DNA of 64,000 nt from Macrococcus bovicus (GTDB lineage: Bacteria; Bacillota; Bacilli; Staphylococcales; Staphylococcaceae). Positions 1 through 8,468 of this stretch are shown one piece after another (position 1 is the first letter of the stretch; the number at the start of each line of letters is the position of its first letter). The stretch lies in the NCBI RefSeq assembly GCF_004359575.1, contig NZ_SCWF01000008.1, forward strand, positions 1 to 64,000, in the 5' to 3' direction. The notes below the pieces were generated by a model. It searched no databases and was not told the origin of the DNA. It saw only the letters and a program-made list of their open reading frames with translations. A program made the position numbers and the translations under genes.

Positions 1-41
1 TGGTGACTACATTATATAAGAGAGCTTCTTTTTTTGCACTT

Positions 42-80
42 AAAAACGGAAATTCCTCAATGGAATTTCCGTTTTTCTTT
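42..80 (+). terminator. Rho-independent terminator of a gene upstream of the window
   Basis: A perfect 15-base stem (arms 42-56 and 62-76) closes on a short loop and is followed by a T-rich run. It must serve a gene that ends before the window. Nothing in 1-190 looks coding. Confidence 0.85.
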
Positions 81-197
81 CGAGTCATTATATAAATCGT
101 AGATTTAGTTATTTATGTCCCAGACTCTTTTTATTTTATCTATAATTCTTTACAACCTTAAAAATCGGGTAATACACTAGAAAGGAGGAGCTTGATT

Positions 198-974
198 ATG
201 AGTGAATTTAAATCGATGGACGGTACAATGATTAATTATGAAACAACAGGCTCCGGGGACCCCCTTATTATGATCCATGGGTTAAATGGTAACCTGAAGA
301 TGTTTGAAGGAATTAAAGAAGCTCTCGGAGAAAATTATCGCGTTATTACATATGATGTCAGAGGCCATGGCCATTCTGATCGGCCTCAAGATTATGCACT
401 GGATGATCATATCGATGATTGTTTGGAGCTTTTCACACATTTAGATATCAAGAAGGCGCATATTTTAGGCTATTCAATGGGCGCCTATATTGCGCTCGGC
501 TTAGTGACGCGTTATCCGCGAAAAGTAGATAAGCTGATTTTAGTAGGCGCGAAATCGAATGCGGCCGTCAGTTCGTTCGCACGTCTCATGATGGAACATC
601 GCAGTGAAATCAAAAATAAATCTAAAAAAGAAGCGCTCGAAATTCTGAATGATTACATGTTTTATAATAAAGAAAAAGTGAAGGCCTGGCAGAATGCGGT
701 TAATCAATATAGTACGTTGGATGCAAATGAAGAAGCCGTCGCTTCCAGAAGCATCAGCGGTTTTGATTATCGTAAAGAATTACATAAGGTGCCCAATACA
801 ACACTCTTGATCACCGGTGAATACGACCGGCTGAATCCGTCAGAAGAGAGTGAACTGATTGCGCGTTATATACCGAACAGTCAACTCGTGAAATTCAAGT
901 ATTCTGGTCATGCTCCTCTCGCAGAGGAACCTGAGCGATTTGTCGAGGAAGTACAATCATTTTTGAAACAATAG
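198..974 (+). CDS. Alpha/beta-fold hydrolase
   Basis: A 258-residue cytoplasmic alpha/beta hydrolase; the substrate cannot be read from sequence. The N-terminal oxyanion-hole motif MIHGLNGN lies near residues 25-32, the strand DVRGHGHSDRP follows, the nucleophile elbow is GYSMGA (Ser near 95), and the C-terminal catalytic His sits in SGHAPLAEEPERF. Length and motif order fit esterases or 3-oxoadipate enol-lactonase-like proteins. The ATG at 198 is preferred over a TTG at 192 because the AAAGGAGG site at 181-188 is 9 bases upstream of the ATG. A methyltransferase gene follows 16 bases downstream, so the two probably share a transcript. Family confidence is high; function is unknown. Confidence 0.85.
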   Translation: MSEFKSMDGTMINYETTGSGDPLIMIHGLNGNLKMFEGIKEALGENYRVITYDVRGHGHSDRPQDYALDDHIDDCLELFTHLDIKKAHILGYSMGAYIALGLVTRYPRKVDKLILVGAKSNAAVSSFARLMMEHRSEIKNKSKKEALEILNDYMFYNKEKVKAWQNAVNQYSTLDANEEAVASRSISGFDYRKELHKVPNTTLLITGEYDRLNPSEESELIARYIPNSQLVKFKYSGHAPLAEEPERFVEEVQSFLKQ

Positions 975-990
975 AATAGAGGGATGATTG

Positions 991-1734
991 ATGGCTCATA
1001 ACTTTTATGATGACAGATTTTTCTTTGAGCAATACAGTCAGATACCACGTTCATTAAAAGGATTGGACGCGGCAGGCGAATGGGCAACATTCCGTGATAT
1101 GCTGCCATCGCTTGAGAATACGAATGTCCTGGATCTGGGCTGCGGTTATGGCTGGCACTGTGAATATGCAGTGGCGCAGCATGCAGCAAAGGTGGTAGGT
1201 ATAGATATATCAGAGAAAATGCTGCAGAGAGCGCGGCAGCAGCCCCATGCTGATCAGATTACTTTTATAAAAGGCTCGGTAGATGACCTTGAAGAGATGG
1301 GCTTTGAATCGCATGAGTTTGATGTAGTGATGAGTTCATTAGCCTTTCATTATCTGCCTGACTTTGAAACGGTCGTAGAACAAGTAAAAGAAGTTCTGAC
1401 TTTCAACGGGACTTTTATTTTTAGTATTGAACATCCTATCTACACCGCTCATCATTCACAGGATTGGGTTTATGATGCAGCAGGGAAGCCGGCTCACTGG
1501 CCGGTGGATGATTATCAGTATGAAGGTGAAAGACAGGTCGAATTTCTGGAAACGAGAGTGACCAAGTATCACCGGACACTCAGTCATTATCTGAATGTCC
1601 TGATAGATCATCACTTTGTTATCGATGGGCTTGCAGAGCCAGTACCTTCTGAAAAAATGCTTGAAGAAAGTCCTCATATGAAAGAGGAACTGAGAAGACC
1701 GATGATGTTAATTATATCTGCCAGAAGAAAATAA
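991..1734 (+). CDS. Class I SAM-dependent methyltransferase
   Basis: A 247-residue methyltransferase with a classic Rossmann motif I (VLDLGCGYG, about residues 48-56), an acidic residue in VVGIDISEKML that would bind SAM ribose, and the post-motif stretch FDVVMSSLAFHYLPD. The profile resembles UbiE/Methyltransf_11 enzymes acting on small molecules. The ATG at 991 follows a GAGGG site better than the TTG at 988. It lies 16 bases after the hydrolase and ends inside a terminator hairpin, giving a two-gene unit. The acceptor substrate is not predictable. Confidence 0.85.
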   Translation: MAHNFYDDRFFFEQYSQIPRSLKGLDAAGEWATFRDMLPSLENTNVLDLGCGYGWHCEYAVAQHAAKVVGIDISEKMLQRARQQPHADQITFIKGSVDDLEEMGFESHEFDVVMSSLAFHYLPDFETVVEQVKEVLTFNGTFIFSIEHPIYTAHHSQDWVYDAAGKPAHWPVDDYQYEGERQVEFLETRVTKYHRTLSHYLNVLIDHHFVIDGLAEPVPSEKMLEESPHMKEELRRPMMLIISARRK

Positions 1735-1760
1735 CTTCGACTGATGTCGAAGTTATTTTC
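1729..1760 (+). terminator. Terminator after the methyltransferase
   Basis: A 12-base perfect stem (1730-1741 with 1746-1757) and TGAT loop, with a weak T tract. The stop codon of the methyltransferase lies in the left arm. Confidence 0.7.
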
Positions 1761-1792
1761 AGATGACCTATACAGATGTAAGAGGAGTCCGC

Positions 1793-1798
1793 TATAAT
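1793..1798 (+). promoter_or_regulatory. -10 element (TATAAT) for the gene at 1832
   Basis: A consensus TATAAT sits 33 bases before the start codon. No convincing -35 element is visible 17 bases upstream. Confidence 0.5.
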
Positions 1799-1831
1799 AC
1801 ACATAAGTGAAAAAGATTGTTGAGGTGTATT

Positions 1832-2872
1832 ATGAGCAAGTTTAGTTTGAAGCACATGACAGAAGAGGAAATCAAGCATTATGAGCAGCCGCTTGCTTTT
1901 TATCTTCAGCATGAAAAAATAGAGACATTAAAAAACATCTGCAAATACTATCAGATTAAAGGCTATTCCAATAAAAAGAAGGACGAGCAGATTGACTTAA
2001 TTGTTTCCCATGTATTTAAGGATTTTACGGCAGCTGACCGTATGTTTGAGAACATGTCTGTAGAAGACTATAATGTGTTGAACCATTTACTGATTGCAGA
2101 TACATTCTCTACAGAAGCAGAGAGGGAAATGCCTGCGCAGAACTTCATGTTTGTTAAGGAAGGCCGGGTATTTATTCCGGCGGATATCAAAGAATATTTA
2201 CGGCGCTATGTGGTTGAAAAAAGTCAGTCACAGCAGCAAAGTGATGAAGTCAAGCTGCTTGTCAGTGCCGTTAACTTGTACGGTTATTTCTCGCTTGCTC
2301 ATTATAGATTGCTCGCTGAACGCTTTACGGGGAGTCAGCAGACAGAAGAACAACTGGCTGAAGAACTGCAGGGGATTGCTACCGTAAAGGATGGCTTTGT
2401 GCTGAACCCGTTAATTGAAGCAGCCCATTTCAGCGGTATGGGCATAGAATCTAAACGCCAGTATTATATACCAGATACCTGGGAACAGTTCCAGCATTAC
2501 TTTGCGTTCGAATACTATGAAGATTCACCTGAAATTCAGGCACTCTTGCGCTTCCTTGATTCTTATATCATCGATACCGAACAGCAGAAAGATGTTCAGG
2601 ATACCATTATCGTGATGATGAAAATGATTGATAATCCGGCGAATTTAACGGCTATTCTGCAGGATATGATTGACCAGAACGTGTTGAGGGCGCTCGACAT
2701 GAACCAGGCCTCCGTGCTGATGCTGAATGCTTATCAGACCGTTCGTAACTGGCATCTTGGTGGCTATAAGATGATAGAGATGAAACAACCCGTGCCACGC
2801 GTGATCAACAAACGTGTAGAGAAAAAAAGCAAAAAAAAGAAAAAGAAAAATATTAGCCGAATTAAAAAATAA
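1832..2872 (+). CDS. Conserved hypothetical protein with SAP-like N-terminus and lysine-rich tail
   Basis: A 346-residue protein whose function I do not recognise. Residues about 30-60 (KNICKYYQIKGYSNKKKDEQ) resemble a SAP/Rho-N-like helix-extended-loop-helix that often contacts nucleic acid. The C-terminus is a run of lysines (KKSKKKKKK). It is a paralogue of the protein encoded at 5876-6889: both carry LYGY followed by TEE.L, then YY.P.T.E....., DTI, NLT and a W..GG.K..E ending in the same order. The ATG at 1832 has a GAGGTG site; an in-frame upstream codon at 1817 has none. No signal peptide or membrane segment. A structural or nucleic-acid-binding role is only an inference. Confidence 0.7.
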   Translation: MSKFSLKHMTEEEIKHYEQPLAFYLQHEKIETLKNICKYYQIKGYSNKKKDEQIDLIVSHVFKDFTAADRMFENMSVEDYNVLNHLLIADTFSTEAEREMPAQNFMFVKEGRVFIPADIKEYLRRYVVEKSQSQQQSDEVKLLVSAVNLYGYFSLAHYRLLAERFTGSQQTEEQLAEELQGIATVKDGFVLNPLIEAAHFSGMGIESKRQYYIPDTWEQFQHYFAFEYYEDSPEIQALLRFLDSYIIDTEQQKDVQDTIIVMMKMIDNPANLTAILQDMIDQNVLRALDMNQASVLMLNAYQTVRNWHLGGYKMIEMKQPVPRVINKRVEKKSKKKKKKNISRIKK

Positions 2873-2893
2873 GCTGCCAGTGGCAGCTTATTT
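2868..2893. terminator. Bidirectional terminator between convergent genes
   Basis: The stem AAGCTGCCA/TGGCAGCTT (2871-2879 with 2881-2889), extended by A/T pairs, separates the 1832 gene from the convergent regulator at 2892. An A run on the left and a T run on the right allow use from both sides. Confidence 0.75.
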
Positions 2894-3401
2894 AAGTTTC
2901 ATTGACGACAAGGAACGTGACGATCTCCTGAGTATGATTATACCAGTAATGTGGCTCAGTTGCTTTATACATATAGGATTGATGAGGGGACAGATTATAG
3001 CTTTCATCTCCGACAACGAGTGTCAATGTCCCCTCGAGGCAATAAACAAATTCCGTCCCTTTATGGGAAATATGTTTTGAAATCTGAGAATTAGGCTGAA
3101 TCGTAATCTTTAAGGGTTTGAAAATACTGTTGACATGATTACTGAGATCACGATAGTCAAAATTGTTTTGATTGACGACTGCAGTCTCTGTCAGTTCATT
3201 ATAATCGAAGAAAGCACTTGGGTGGACGCCTAAAACATCCGCTATATTACGCAATGATCCCATAGTCGCGCTGCACTTATCTCTCTCCAGCTGAGATAAA
3301 AAAGGAATAGAGAGTTCTGTTTTTTCTGCGATTTGTTTTAAAGTCATCTTCTTTAATAAACGTATTTCTCGTATTTTCTGTCCGATACTCAATCTTGACA
3401 C
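2892..3401 (-). CDS. XRE-family transcriptional regulator with C-terminal cupin domain
   Basis: A 169-residue regulator. Residues about 7-62 form an XRE helix-turn-helix (IREIRLLKKMTLKQIAEKT, then PFLSQLERDK). Residues about 95-165 form a cupin_2 barrel (KGTEFVYCLEGTLTLVVG, then LSPHQSYMY and EPHYWYNH). The architecture is that of PuuR/SutR-like regulators that sense small metabolites. The start has an upstream minus-strand extended -10 at 3425-3430 (TGC TATAAT). It is transcribed away from the glutathione peroxidase gene, which could be a target, but no operator is proven. A 12-base AT palindrome at 3462-3473 lies between them. Confidence 0.85.
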   Translation of the reverse strand: MSRLSIGQKIREIRLLKKMTLKQIAEKTELSIPFLSQLERDKCSATMGSLRNIADVLGVHPSAFFDYNELTETAVVNQNNFDYRDLSNHVNSIFKPLKITIQPNSQISKHISHKGTEFVYCLEGTLTLVVGDESYNLSPHQSYMYKATEPHYWYNHTQEIVTFLVVNET

Positions 3402-3543
3402 CTCTCACCATTCTGATTATTCAAATTATAGCATTTATCAGGAGAATTAAATATACGTTTAAAATATATATTTGATGTTTTTAGACATAAAGATAGAGAG
3501 GTTTCAATCTTGGGCAATATTATAGGAAGTGCTTCTAGTTCTT

Positions 3544-3551
3544 GCTATAAT
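3544..3551 (+). promoter_or_regulatory. Extended -10 promoter of the glutathione peroxidase gene
   Basis: TATAAT at 3546-3551 is preceded by the TGC extension. No good -35 is visible. It lies 29 bases before the start codon. Confidence 0.55.
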
Positions 3552-3580
3552 AGACTTAACAACCTAAAGGAGCAATTACT

Positions 3581-4054
3581 ATGACAATCTATGATTACAA
3601 GGTACAACTGAGCAGTGGTGAGACGTATGAACTGAATCGCTATAAAGGTCAAGTTATTCTTGTCGTTAATACAGCAAGTAAATGTGGATTTACCAAGCAA
3701 TTTGATGGTTTAGAAAAATTATACCAATCCTATAAAGACCAAGGTTTTGTTGTCTTAGGTTTTCCTTGCAATCAGTTTGGAAATCAGGAACCAGATACGG
3801 CTGAAGAGGCTACAAGTGCATGTCGTCTGAACTATGGCGTCACTTTCCCGATGCATGAGAAGGTTGATGTTAACGGAGAAAATGCAGATCCATTATTCAC
3901 ACATCTTAAGAAAGAAACAAGCGGTCTTTTAGGCAGTGCAGTCAAATGGAACTTCACTAAATTCCTTATTGACCGTGAAGGGAATGTAGTTGAACGATTC
4001 AGTCCACAAAAAGAACCTGAAAAAATAGCGAAAGATATTGAGAAATATCTTTAG
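3581..4054 (+). CDS. bsaA: Glutathione peroxidase family thiol peroxidase (BsaA-like)
   Basis: A 157-residue peroxidase that reduces peroxides in the cytoplasm, in bacteria of this group usually with thioredoxin or another low-molecular thiol. The active-site motif is NTASKCGFT with the peroxidatic Cys near 36. The conserved Gln lies in NQFGNQEP and the Trp/Asn in WNFTKFL, completing the catalytic tetrad. It has Cys rather than selenocysteine, as expected. Length equals the bacterial family. The SD AAAGGAG sits 8 bases before the ATG. A small membrane protein gene follows with no terminator between, so they may be co-transcribed. Confidence 0.93.
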   Translation: MTIYDYKVQLSSGETYELNRYKGQVILVVNTASKCGFTKQFDGLEKLYQSYKDQGFVVLGFPCNQFGNQEPDTAEEATSACRLNYGVTFPMHEKVDVNGENADPLFTHLKKETSGLLGSAVKWNFTKFLIDREGNVVERFSPQKEPEKIAKDIEKYL

Positions 4055-4090
4055 AGTACATCATTCCAATCAGGGATGAAGGAGTAATAA

Positions 4091-4342
4091 ATGGAAAAAA
4101 ACAAAATAGATGTTAAATGGAGCACACTGTATCGCCTGCTGAATTTCTGGGTGATTATTTTAGTCATTCTGCAGTTTACGATAGAAAGAGATGTATCACT
4201 CTTTATTATCTTGACGCTTGCTGCACTTTTAATTACAGGACTGCTTGATAGCCTGGATCATCAACGTTTCAGACAGAATCAAGGACGTCATCTATTTGAT
4301 GCGGTGATTTTAGTGCTCTATACATTTCTGACTTATATTTAA
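4091..4342 (+). CDS. Small membrane protein of unknown function
   Basis: An 83-residue protein with three likely hydrophobic segments (about 15-33, 36-53 and 68-83) and a basic loop (DHQRFRQNQGRH). The start is preceded by a GGAG site. It follows the peroxidase gene by 36 bases and is closed by a strong terminator. No family recognised. Confidence 0.65.
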   Translation: MEKNKIDVKWSTLYRLLNFWVIILVILQFTIERDVSLFIILTLAALLITGLLDSLDHQRFRQNQGRHLFDAVILVLYTFLTYI

Positions 4343-4380
4343 AAAGAACTTTACCTGTGCGACAGGTAAAGTTCTTTTTA
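4341..4380. terminator. Bidirectional terminator
   Basis: A 16-base stem around GCG (AAAGAACTTTACCTGT with its complement), flanked by A and T runs, between convergent genes. Confidence 0.85.
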
Positions 4381-4659
4381 ATGTTCATCTATCTGACGAT
4401 CAATATTCATGACATAATCAGACTGCATATGAATGGAATCCATTTGCTCAGCTGCATTATACACAGTAATAAAATGCAGAACCTTGAGCAGAGTATGCTC
4501 GTTATTCAGACTATCCAGTATTTTATCAAAACCAGCTGAGCGGCAGCGGATTCTCATAAATGAAGGCGCATTTCGGTAGTCTTTGTTTTTAAAAATACTG
4601 CATGTCCATCTCTGACCAAAACGATCGAAAATTTCATATTTGCGTTCAATTGAATCCAT
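4378..4659 (-). CDS. Hypothetical protein, 93 residues
   Basis: A soluble 93-residue protein with no recognised family. It is rich in Asp, Ile and Met near the C-terminus (DYVMNIDRQIDEH) and has a basic N-terminal half with one CRSAGF motif. The minus-strand start has a strong AAAGGGGG site about 6 bases upstream and the gene ends against a shared terminator, which supports a real gene. Confidence 0.6.
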   Translation of the reverse strand: MDSIERKYEIFDRFGQRWTCSIFKNKDYRNAPSFMRIRCRSAGFDKILDSLNNEHTLLKVLHFITVYNAAEQMDSIHMQSDYVMNIDRQIDEH

Positions 4660-4810
4660 AGGCAGCCCCCTTTATACTTTTAGGTAAAATAATTATTAGA
4701 ATGAAATATATTATTTAATTATTTTGTGCGGTCATGACAAGCCATATTTAACGTGTGTAATGATGGCTTAGAGGGTAATGTAAAGTTAATTAAAAGATGG
4801 GGTGATAAGA

Positions 4811-5815
4811 ATGGAAATTAAAAAAGAAGTATTCGGTCATTTAAACGGCCGGACAGTCAACCGTTACATCATCAAGACGGATGATATGCGTTTTTCTTTT
4901 ATTGATTACGGTGCAGCCCTTCAGAAAATTGTAATGCCTGACCGTCAGGGGCATCTGGATAATGTTATTATCGGCTTCGATGTCCTGGAAGATTATATTA
5001 ACAATAGCACTTATGCAGGATTATGTATAGGCCGAGTTGGTGGCAGAATAGCGAATGCTTCATTCAGATTAGCTGACCAGTTGTATCATCTTGAGAAAAA
5101 TATGGGGAATCATCATATGCATGGCGGTGCGAATGGTTTAAGTCATCATATATTCGAAACGGAGATCATCGAAAATCATAACAAGAAAGAGATTGCGCTG
5201 AAGATGACGACAGAACTGAAATCAGAAGACGACCATTATCCGGGCAATATGAAAGTCCAGATTACGCATACTATCAAAAGCGATAATAGCTGGACGATTC
5301 ACTATTTTGCAGTGACCGATCAGGAAACGCTCTTCAACCCCACTAATCACACATATTTTAATCTAAACGGCGGGGCGGCAGATGTCACGGATCACTTACT
5401 TGCGCTAGAGAGCGCGAGTCACCTCCAGACAGACGATGACCAGATTCCGACAGGTGAATTAATAGCCGTGCAAGATAACATGGATTATAGGCAGCTTAAG
5501 CCAGTCCGGCTAGGGCTTGATACGGCTTACCGTTTAACTGGAGACCCTTGCAAGAAACGCATCAAACTTCTTCATGAGGCGTCCGGACGTCAGATTAAGG
5601 TTCAGACAGATGCACCCTATGTCGTTGTATATTCAGCAGAAGGAATGGATTTTACTGATAGTACGGGACATCATTTTGGCAGCGGCGCAGGTATCGCGCT
5701 TGAAACGCAATCGATGCCGGATGCGATTCACCATCCTGAATTAGATGATATCAGGTTGAAAGAAACGGAAACTTTCCAGACGGCGACGATCTATCATTTC
5801 AGTGTACATTCTTAA
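4811..5815 (+). CDS. galM: Aldose 1-epimerase (galactose mutarotase)
   Basis: A 334-residue enzyme that interconverts alpha and beta anomers of hexoses in the cytoplasm. Family landmarks are GLCIGRVGGRIANASF near residue 70, HMHGG near 103, the catalytic His in NPTNHTYFNLNG near 180 and the catalytic Glu in ALETQSMPDA near 300. Full length for the family. ATG 4811 is preferred over GTG 4802 because GGGGTG lies 6 bases upstream. No Leloir genes are adjacent, so it is probably a stand-alone metabolic gene. Confidence 0.92.
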   Translation: MEIKKEVFGHLNGRTVNRYIIKTDDMRFSFIDYGAALQKIVMPDRQGHLDNVIIGFDVLEDYINNSTYAGLCIGRVGGRIANASFRLADQLYHLEKNMGNHHMHGGANGLSHHIFETEIIENHNKKEIALKMTTELKSEDDHYPGNMKVQITHTIKSDNSWTIHYFAVTDQETLFNPTNHTYFNLNGGAADVTDHLLALESASHLQTDDDQIPTGELIAVQDNMDYRQLKPVRLGLDTAYRLTGDPCKKRIKLLHEASGRQIKVQTDAPYVVVYSAEGMDFTDSTGHHFGSGAGIALETQSMPDAIHHPELDDIRLKETETFQTATIYHFSVHS

Positions 5816-5824
5816 TATTCACCT

Positions 5825-5853
5825 TTGTGTTCTGTGCGTACGCACTTTATAAT
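5825..5853 (+). promoter_or_regulatory. Sigma-A promoter of the gene at 5876
   Basis: TTGTGT at 5825-5830 and TATAAT at 5848-5853 are spaced by exactly 17 bases. A start near 5860 excludes the upstream in-frame codon at 5825 as the translation start. Confidence 0.65.
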
Positions 5854-5875
5854 AAAGAAAAAGAGATTTAGGATG

Positions 5876-6889
5876 ATGAATGTGGATTATAGAGAAGCAC
5901 TGCTTAATTTAAATGATAGTGATTTGAAATATATTTACGAACAACTTTTTCAGGAAAGTGCAGCAGAACTTCATCAGATTGAGTTAATAGAGTCTATCCG
6001 AAAAGAAGTCTTCACCTCAGAATATCTGAACCGGATTCTGCTGTTGATGCCATCAGATGAGTATGCACTGTTAATGCATGCAGTTGAAGAGAAGCACGAA
6101 TTTGTCCCTGTTCCCGCTGAGCGTGTCTTCTTTGCGCTGCAATCCCTTCTGATGTTTGAAACAAAACAAGGTATGGTGCTGCCATTTGATCTGAGAGATG
6201 AGATCAATCAGCTGAATAAACGTGACCTTGATGAGAAACGTCAGCAGCTTGAGCAGGATCTGGATTTTATAACAGGCGTGTTATTTTTGTATGGCTACGT
6301 TCACAGACAGCATGTGGAACAGCTATATAGACAATATTTCGATGAAGAGCTGACAGAAGAGCGTCTTAATCATATGCTGGAACTGTTAGGTATAGAGCAG
6401 GTAGAGGATATGATGATTCTGCCGGTCATCAGAGAAGGCTTTGTCGGACAGAAATTACCAGACTATCATGCGGAACATTACTATACACCGAAGACTTTTG
6501 AGGAACTCAAACTGTATGCAGGCAGTCATCATCACCAGCACGAAGAATCACTTAATCACTTCCTCGAATTCATTCAGACTCATGCATCTCAGGATGGCAA
6601 AGAATCGACAGAGCTGATTGATACTATCCGTTTTCTGATGGTCGCAAGCAACGATGCGAACTTGACCATGGAAGAACTGATTAATCTGTTTGCCAAGGAT
6701 TTATCTGAACCTGAATTCAAGATGTTCGAACAGTTGTTCATCACCGCTTTAGAAGAGACACGACTGTGGGTTTATGGCGGCAAAAAATTATCAGAAATCA
6801 GACAGGAGATTGAAGAACAGGAACAAGCTGAAGAAGAGGAAAAGGAAAAAAAGGTTATTAATCTGGATGTCTTCCGTAAAGACACATAA
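5876..6889 (+). CDS. Conserved hypothetical protein, paralogue of the 1832 gene product
   Basis: A 337-residue acidic, mostly helical protein of unknown function. It aligns along its length with the product of 1832-2872: LYGYVHRQH then LTEERL, HYYTPKTFEEL, DTIRFLM, DANLT and RLWVYGGKKLSEI occur in the same order. It lacks the basic tail of the paralogue and instead has an EEQEQAEEEEKEKK stretch before VINLDVFRKD. The start is set at 5876 (5873 also possible) because a good promoter ends at 5853. It lies 14 bases ahead of the lipoprotein gene. Confidence 0.7.
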   Translation: MNVDYREALLNLNDSDLKYIYEQLFQESAAELHQIELIESIRKEVFTSEYLNRILLLMPSDEYALLMHAVEEKHEFVPVPAERVFFALQSLLMFETKQGMVLPFDLRDEINQLNKRDLDEKRQQLEQDLDFITGVLFLYGYVHRQHVEQLYRQYFDEELTEERLNHMLELLGIEQVEDMMILPVIREGFVGQKLPDYHAEHYYTPKTFEELKLYAGSHHHQHEESLNHFLEFIQTHASQDGKESTELIDTIRFLMVASNDANLTMEELINLFAKDLSEPEFKMFEQLFITALEETRLWVYGGKKLSEIRQEIEEQEQAEEEEKEKKVINLDVFRKDT

Positions 6890-6903
6890 AAGGATGAGCT
6901 GAT

Positions 6904-7833
6904 ATGAAAAAACTCTTAAGTGCAAGTTTAATGGCGTTACTCCTTGCAGGCTGTGCAGCAAATGATGACACTAAGCAGGCAACAGAAAAAACGACTGACC
7001 ATGTGACAACAGAACAAGCCGGCACTGAAAAAGAATCAACTGACCAAATGACAACAGAGCAACCTGCAACAGAGCAACCAGAGACTGATCAGCCGAAGAC
7101 GGATGCACCTCAAACAGAATCTCCGGCAACAGAGAAGGCAAAAGCAGAGACAGAAGACCCGCAGACAGACACACCGAGCACGGAAAATGCAGAGAAACAC
7201 AATGATTCCTCTGGAGAAAACGTACCTGTCACACAGGAACTTGCACGAACCGTTAATTATTCAGCGCTTGCCAAACGACAAGTCACAAACTACATGAACC
7301 AGATGCCTTCTGCATTTAACAGCCGCGATTTATCGGCGTTAAATACTTATATCAAACAAGATTCTGAAGCAGCCCGTTACTTAAGAAATAAACTGCCGGC
7401 TGGTTATTTTGACAACTATCAAATCGCTCGTTTCACGATTGATCAAGTTAAAAATGAAGGATTAAAACAGCATGTTGTCACAACACGCGTGATGACTTCA
7501 AATGCCACAGGCGGACAGTGGAAGAAAGTCGTGACGGTTTATGATTTAGTCTATAATCCCGCTACAAAATCAATGCAGATCTATGACTTTAATGATCAGG
7601 TCATCTATTCAGTGGATAATGCCCAGGATAAAGCACTCAAGGCTATCAGTGACAAATATAGAATTGCAGCAGAACAGGAAGCGGGGAGCGCGGTTCGTTT
7701 TGAAAAAGCAGATCCTGCAGTGGAACAGGATGTCAGTGGTACGTATTACCGTTTTAAAGCAGTCGATGCGCAGAACCGCCTCGTTCATTCATATAAATAC
7801 TATCAAAAATCAGGACAGATGGTAGTTGAATAA
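6904..7833 (+). CDS. Secreted lipoprotein with Thr/Glu/Gln-rich linker
   Basis: A 309-residue lipoprotein. The signal peptide ends in the lipobox LLAGC with the lipidated Cys at 17. Residues about 20-105 are a low-complexity spacer built from TEQP, TDQP and TESP-like units. The folded part (about 115-309) begins VTQELARTVNYSALAKRQV and contains YIKQDSEAARYLRNKLPAGYFDNY, which recalls the NTF2-like extracytoplasmic domain of TcaA/YvbJ-type staphylococcal proteins; this match is from memory and uncertain. It would sit on the outer face of the membrane with the spacer crossing the wall. A strong terminator follows. Confidence 0.75.
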   Translation: MKKLLSASLMALLLAGCAANDDTKQATEKTTDHVTTEQAGTEKESTDQMTTEQPATEQPETDQPKTDAPQTESPATEKAKAETEDPQTDTPSTENAEKHNDSSGENVPVTQELARTVNYSALAKRQVTNYMNQMPSAFNSRDLSALNTYIKQDSEAARYLRNKLPAGYFDNYQIARFTIDQVKNEGLKQHVVTTRVMTSNATGGQWKKVVTVYDLVYNPATKSMQIYDFNDQVIYSVDNAQDKALKAISDKYRIAAEQEAGSAVRFEKADPAVEQDVSGTYYRFKAVDAQNRLVHSYKYYQKSGQMVVE

Positions 7834-7870
7834 AAAGCGTTCGCTCAAGTTTGAGCGAACGCTTTTTATT
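7832..7870. terminator. Bidirectional terminator
   Basis: A 15-base stem (AAAAAGCGTTCGCTC and its complement) with A and T flanks, between the lipoprotein gene and the convergent mini-operon. Confidence 0.85.
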
Positions 7871-8057
7871 CTCCTCGACCGTCTGATTCTTGAGCAGGAT
7901 GATTGAGCTGTTCTTTCTGGATATCTGATAAAGTATCGTCTTTCTTATCTACTCCGTCGATACTGGCATCGTAATTTTTCGCTTTAGTATCTGGTTGCTG
8001 TGTTTCTTTTTTATCTACACCATCTATACTGCTATCATATTGTTTATTCTCAGTCAT
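7866..8057 (-). CDS. Small acidic protein with duplicated SIDGVDKK motif
   Basis: A 63-residue hydrophilic protein. It contains YDSSIDGVDKKE and YDASIDGVDKKD, an internal duplication about 22 residues apart. No family recognised. It is the last gene of a three-gene operon; its ATG shares one base with the preceding stop (TAATG), and AAAGGAGG lies about 9 bases upstream. Probably intrinsically disordered. Expression should follow the sigma-B-like promoter at 8469-8493. Confidence 0.7.
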   Translation of the reverse strand: MTENKQYDSSIDGVDKKETQQPDTKAKNYDASIDGVDKKDDTLSDIQKEQLNHPAQESDGRGE

Positions 8058-8251
8058 TATAAAGTCCTCCTTTGAACTTGTGCTTTCACTGTTAAACGTA
8101 TCAGTTCTTGTTGCTGCTGTATAATGAGCTTCTGCTGTCTTGCCATTCGAGCAAGAAAACCGACGATGCTGAGCAGAAGAACGATGATGACTAGGAAGGG
8201 CGACATCAGCAGAAAAAGACTCAAACCGCTGATGTGCAGCCAGTCAGCCAT
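8057..8251 (-). CDS. Small single-pass membrane protein
   Basis: A 64-residue protein with one long hydrophobic segment (about residues 8-34, LSLFLLMSPFLVIIVLLLSI) and a polar helical tail rich in Gln and Arg (ARQQKLIIQQQQELIRL). The middle gene of the mini-operon: both junctions are TAATG overlaps, which implies translational coupling. No family recognised. Confidence 0.7.
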   Translation of the reverse strand: MADWLHISGLSLFLLMSPFLVIIVLLLSIVGFLARMARQQKLIIQQQQELIRLTVKAQVQRRTL

Positions 8252-8430
8252 TACTTGTCATCTTCTTCTATCATCTTCTTATCAGTCGGTGGATTTTGAT
8301 CCAGTTCCTGAACCCCTGCATCTGGCGCCACATTTAATGAATCGTTAACTAAAGCCGCATCATCCTGTGCGCCTTGCTGGTCTAAGTATTCTTTCTCTGT
8401 ATCCAGAACATCATATTGTTCGTCAGCCAT
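8251..8430 (-). CDS. Small acidic protein, 59 residues
   Basis: A short gene that reads MADEQYDVLDTEKEYLDQQ at its start and ends KKMIEEDDK. Its stop TAA at 8251-8253 overlaps the next ATG by one base. An AAAGAGGAG site lies 8 bases before the start. The product is strongly acidic, lacks Cys and membrane segments and is likely disordered. First gene of the three-gene unit, about 30 bases downstream of the predicted sigma-B start. Function unknown. Confidence 0.65.
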   Translation of the reverse strand: MADEQYDVLDTEKEYLDQQGAQDDAALVNDSLNVAPDAGVQELDQNPPTDKKMIEEDDK

Positions 8431-8468
8431 TCATCCCACTCCTCTTTGAAATTAAAAGTTATTAGCTT

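Noticed and set aside
149..177. Sigma-B promoter before the hydrolase at 198
   Set aside because: GGGTAA is present at 167-172 but no GTTT-type -35 lies at the right distance.
908..1189. Long antisense frames inside known genes, here and at many other places
   Set aside because: They lack ribosome sites, overlap well-supported genes and give protein-like sequence only through codon bias.
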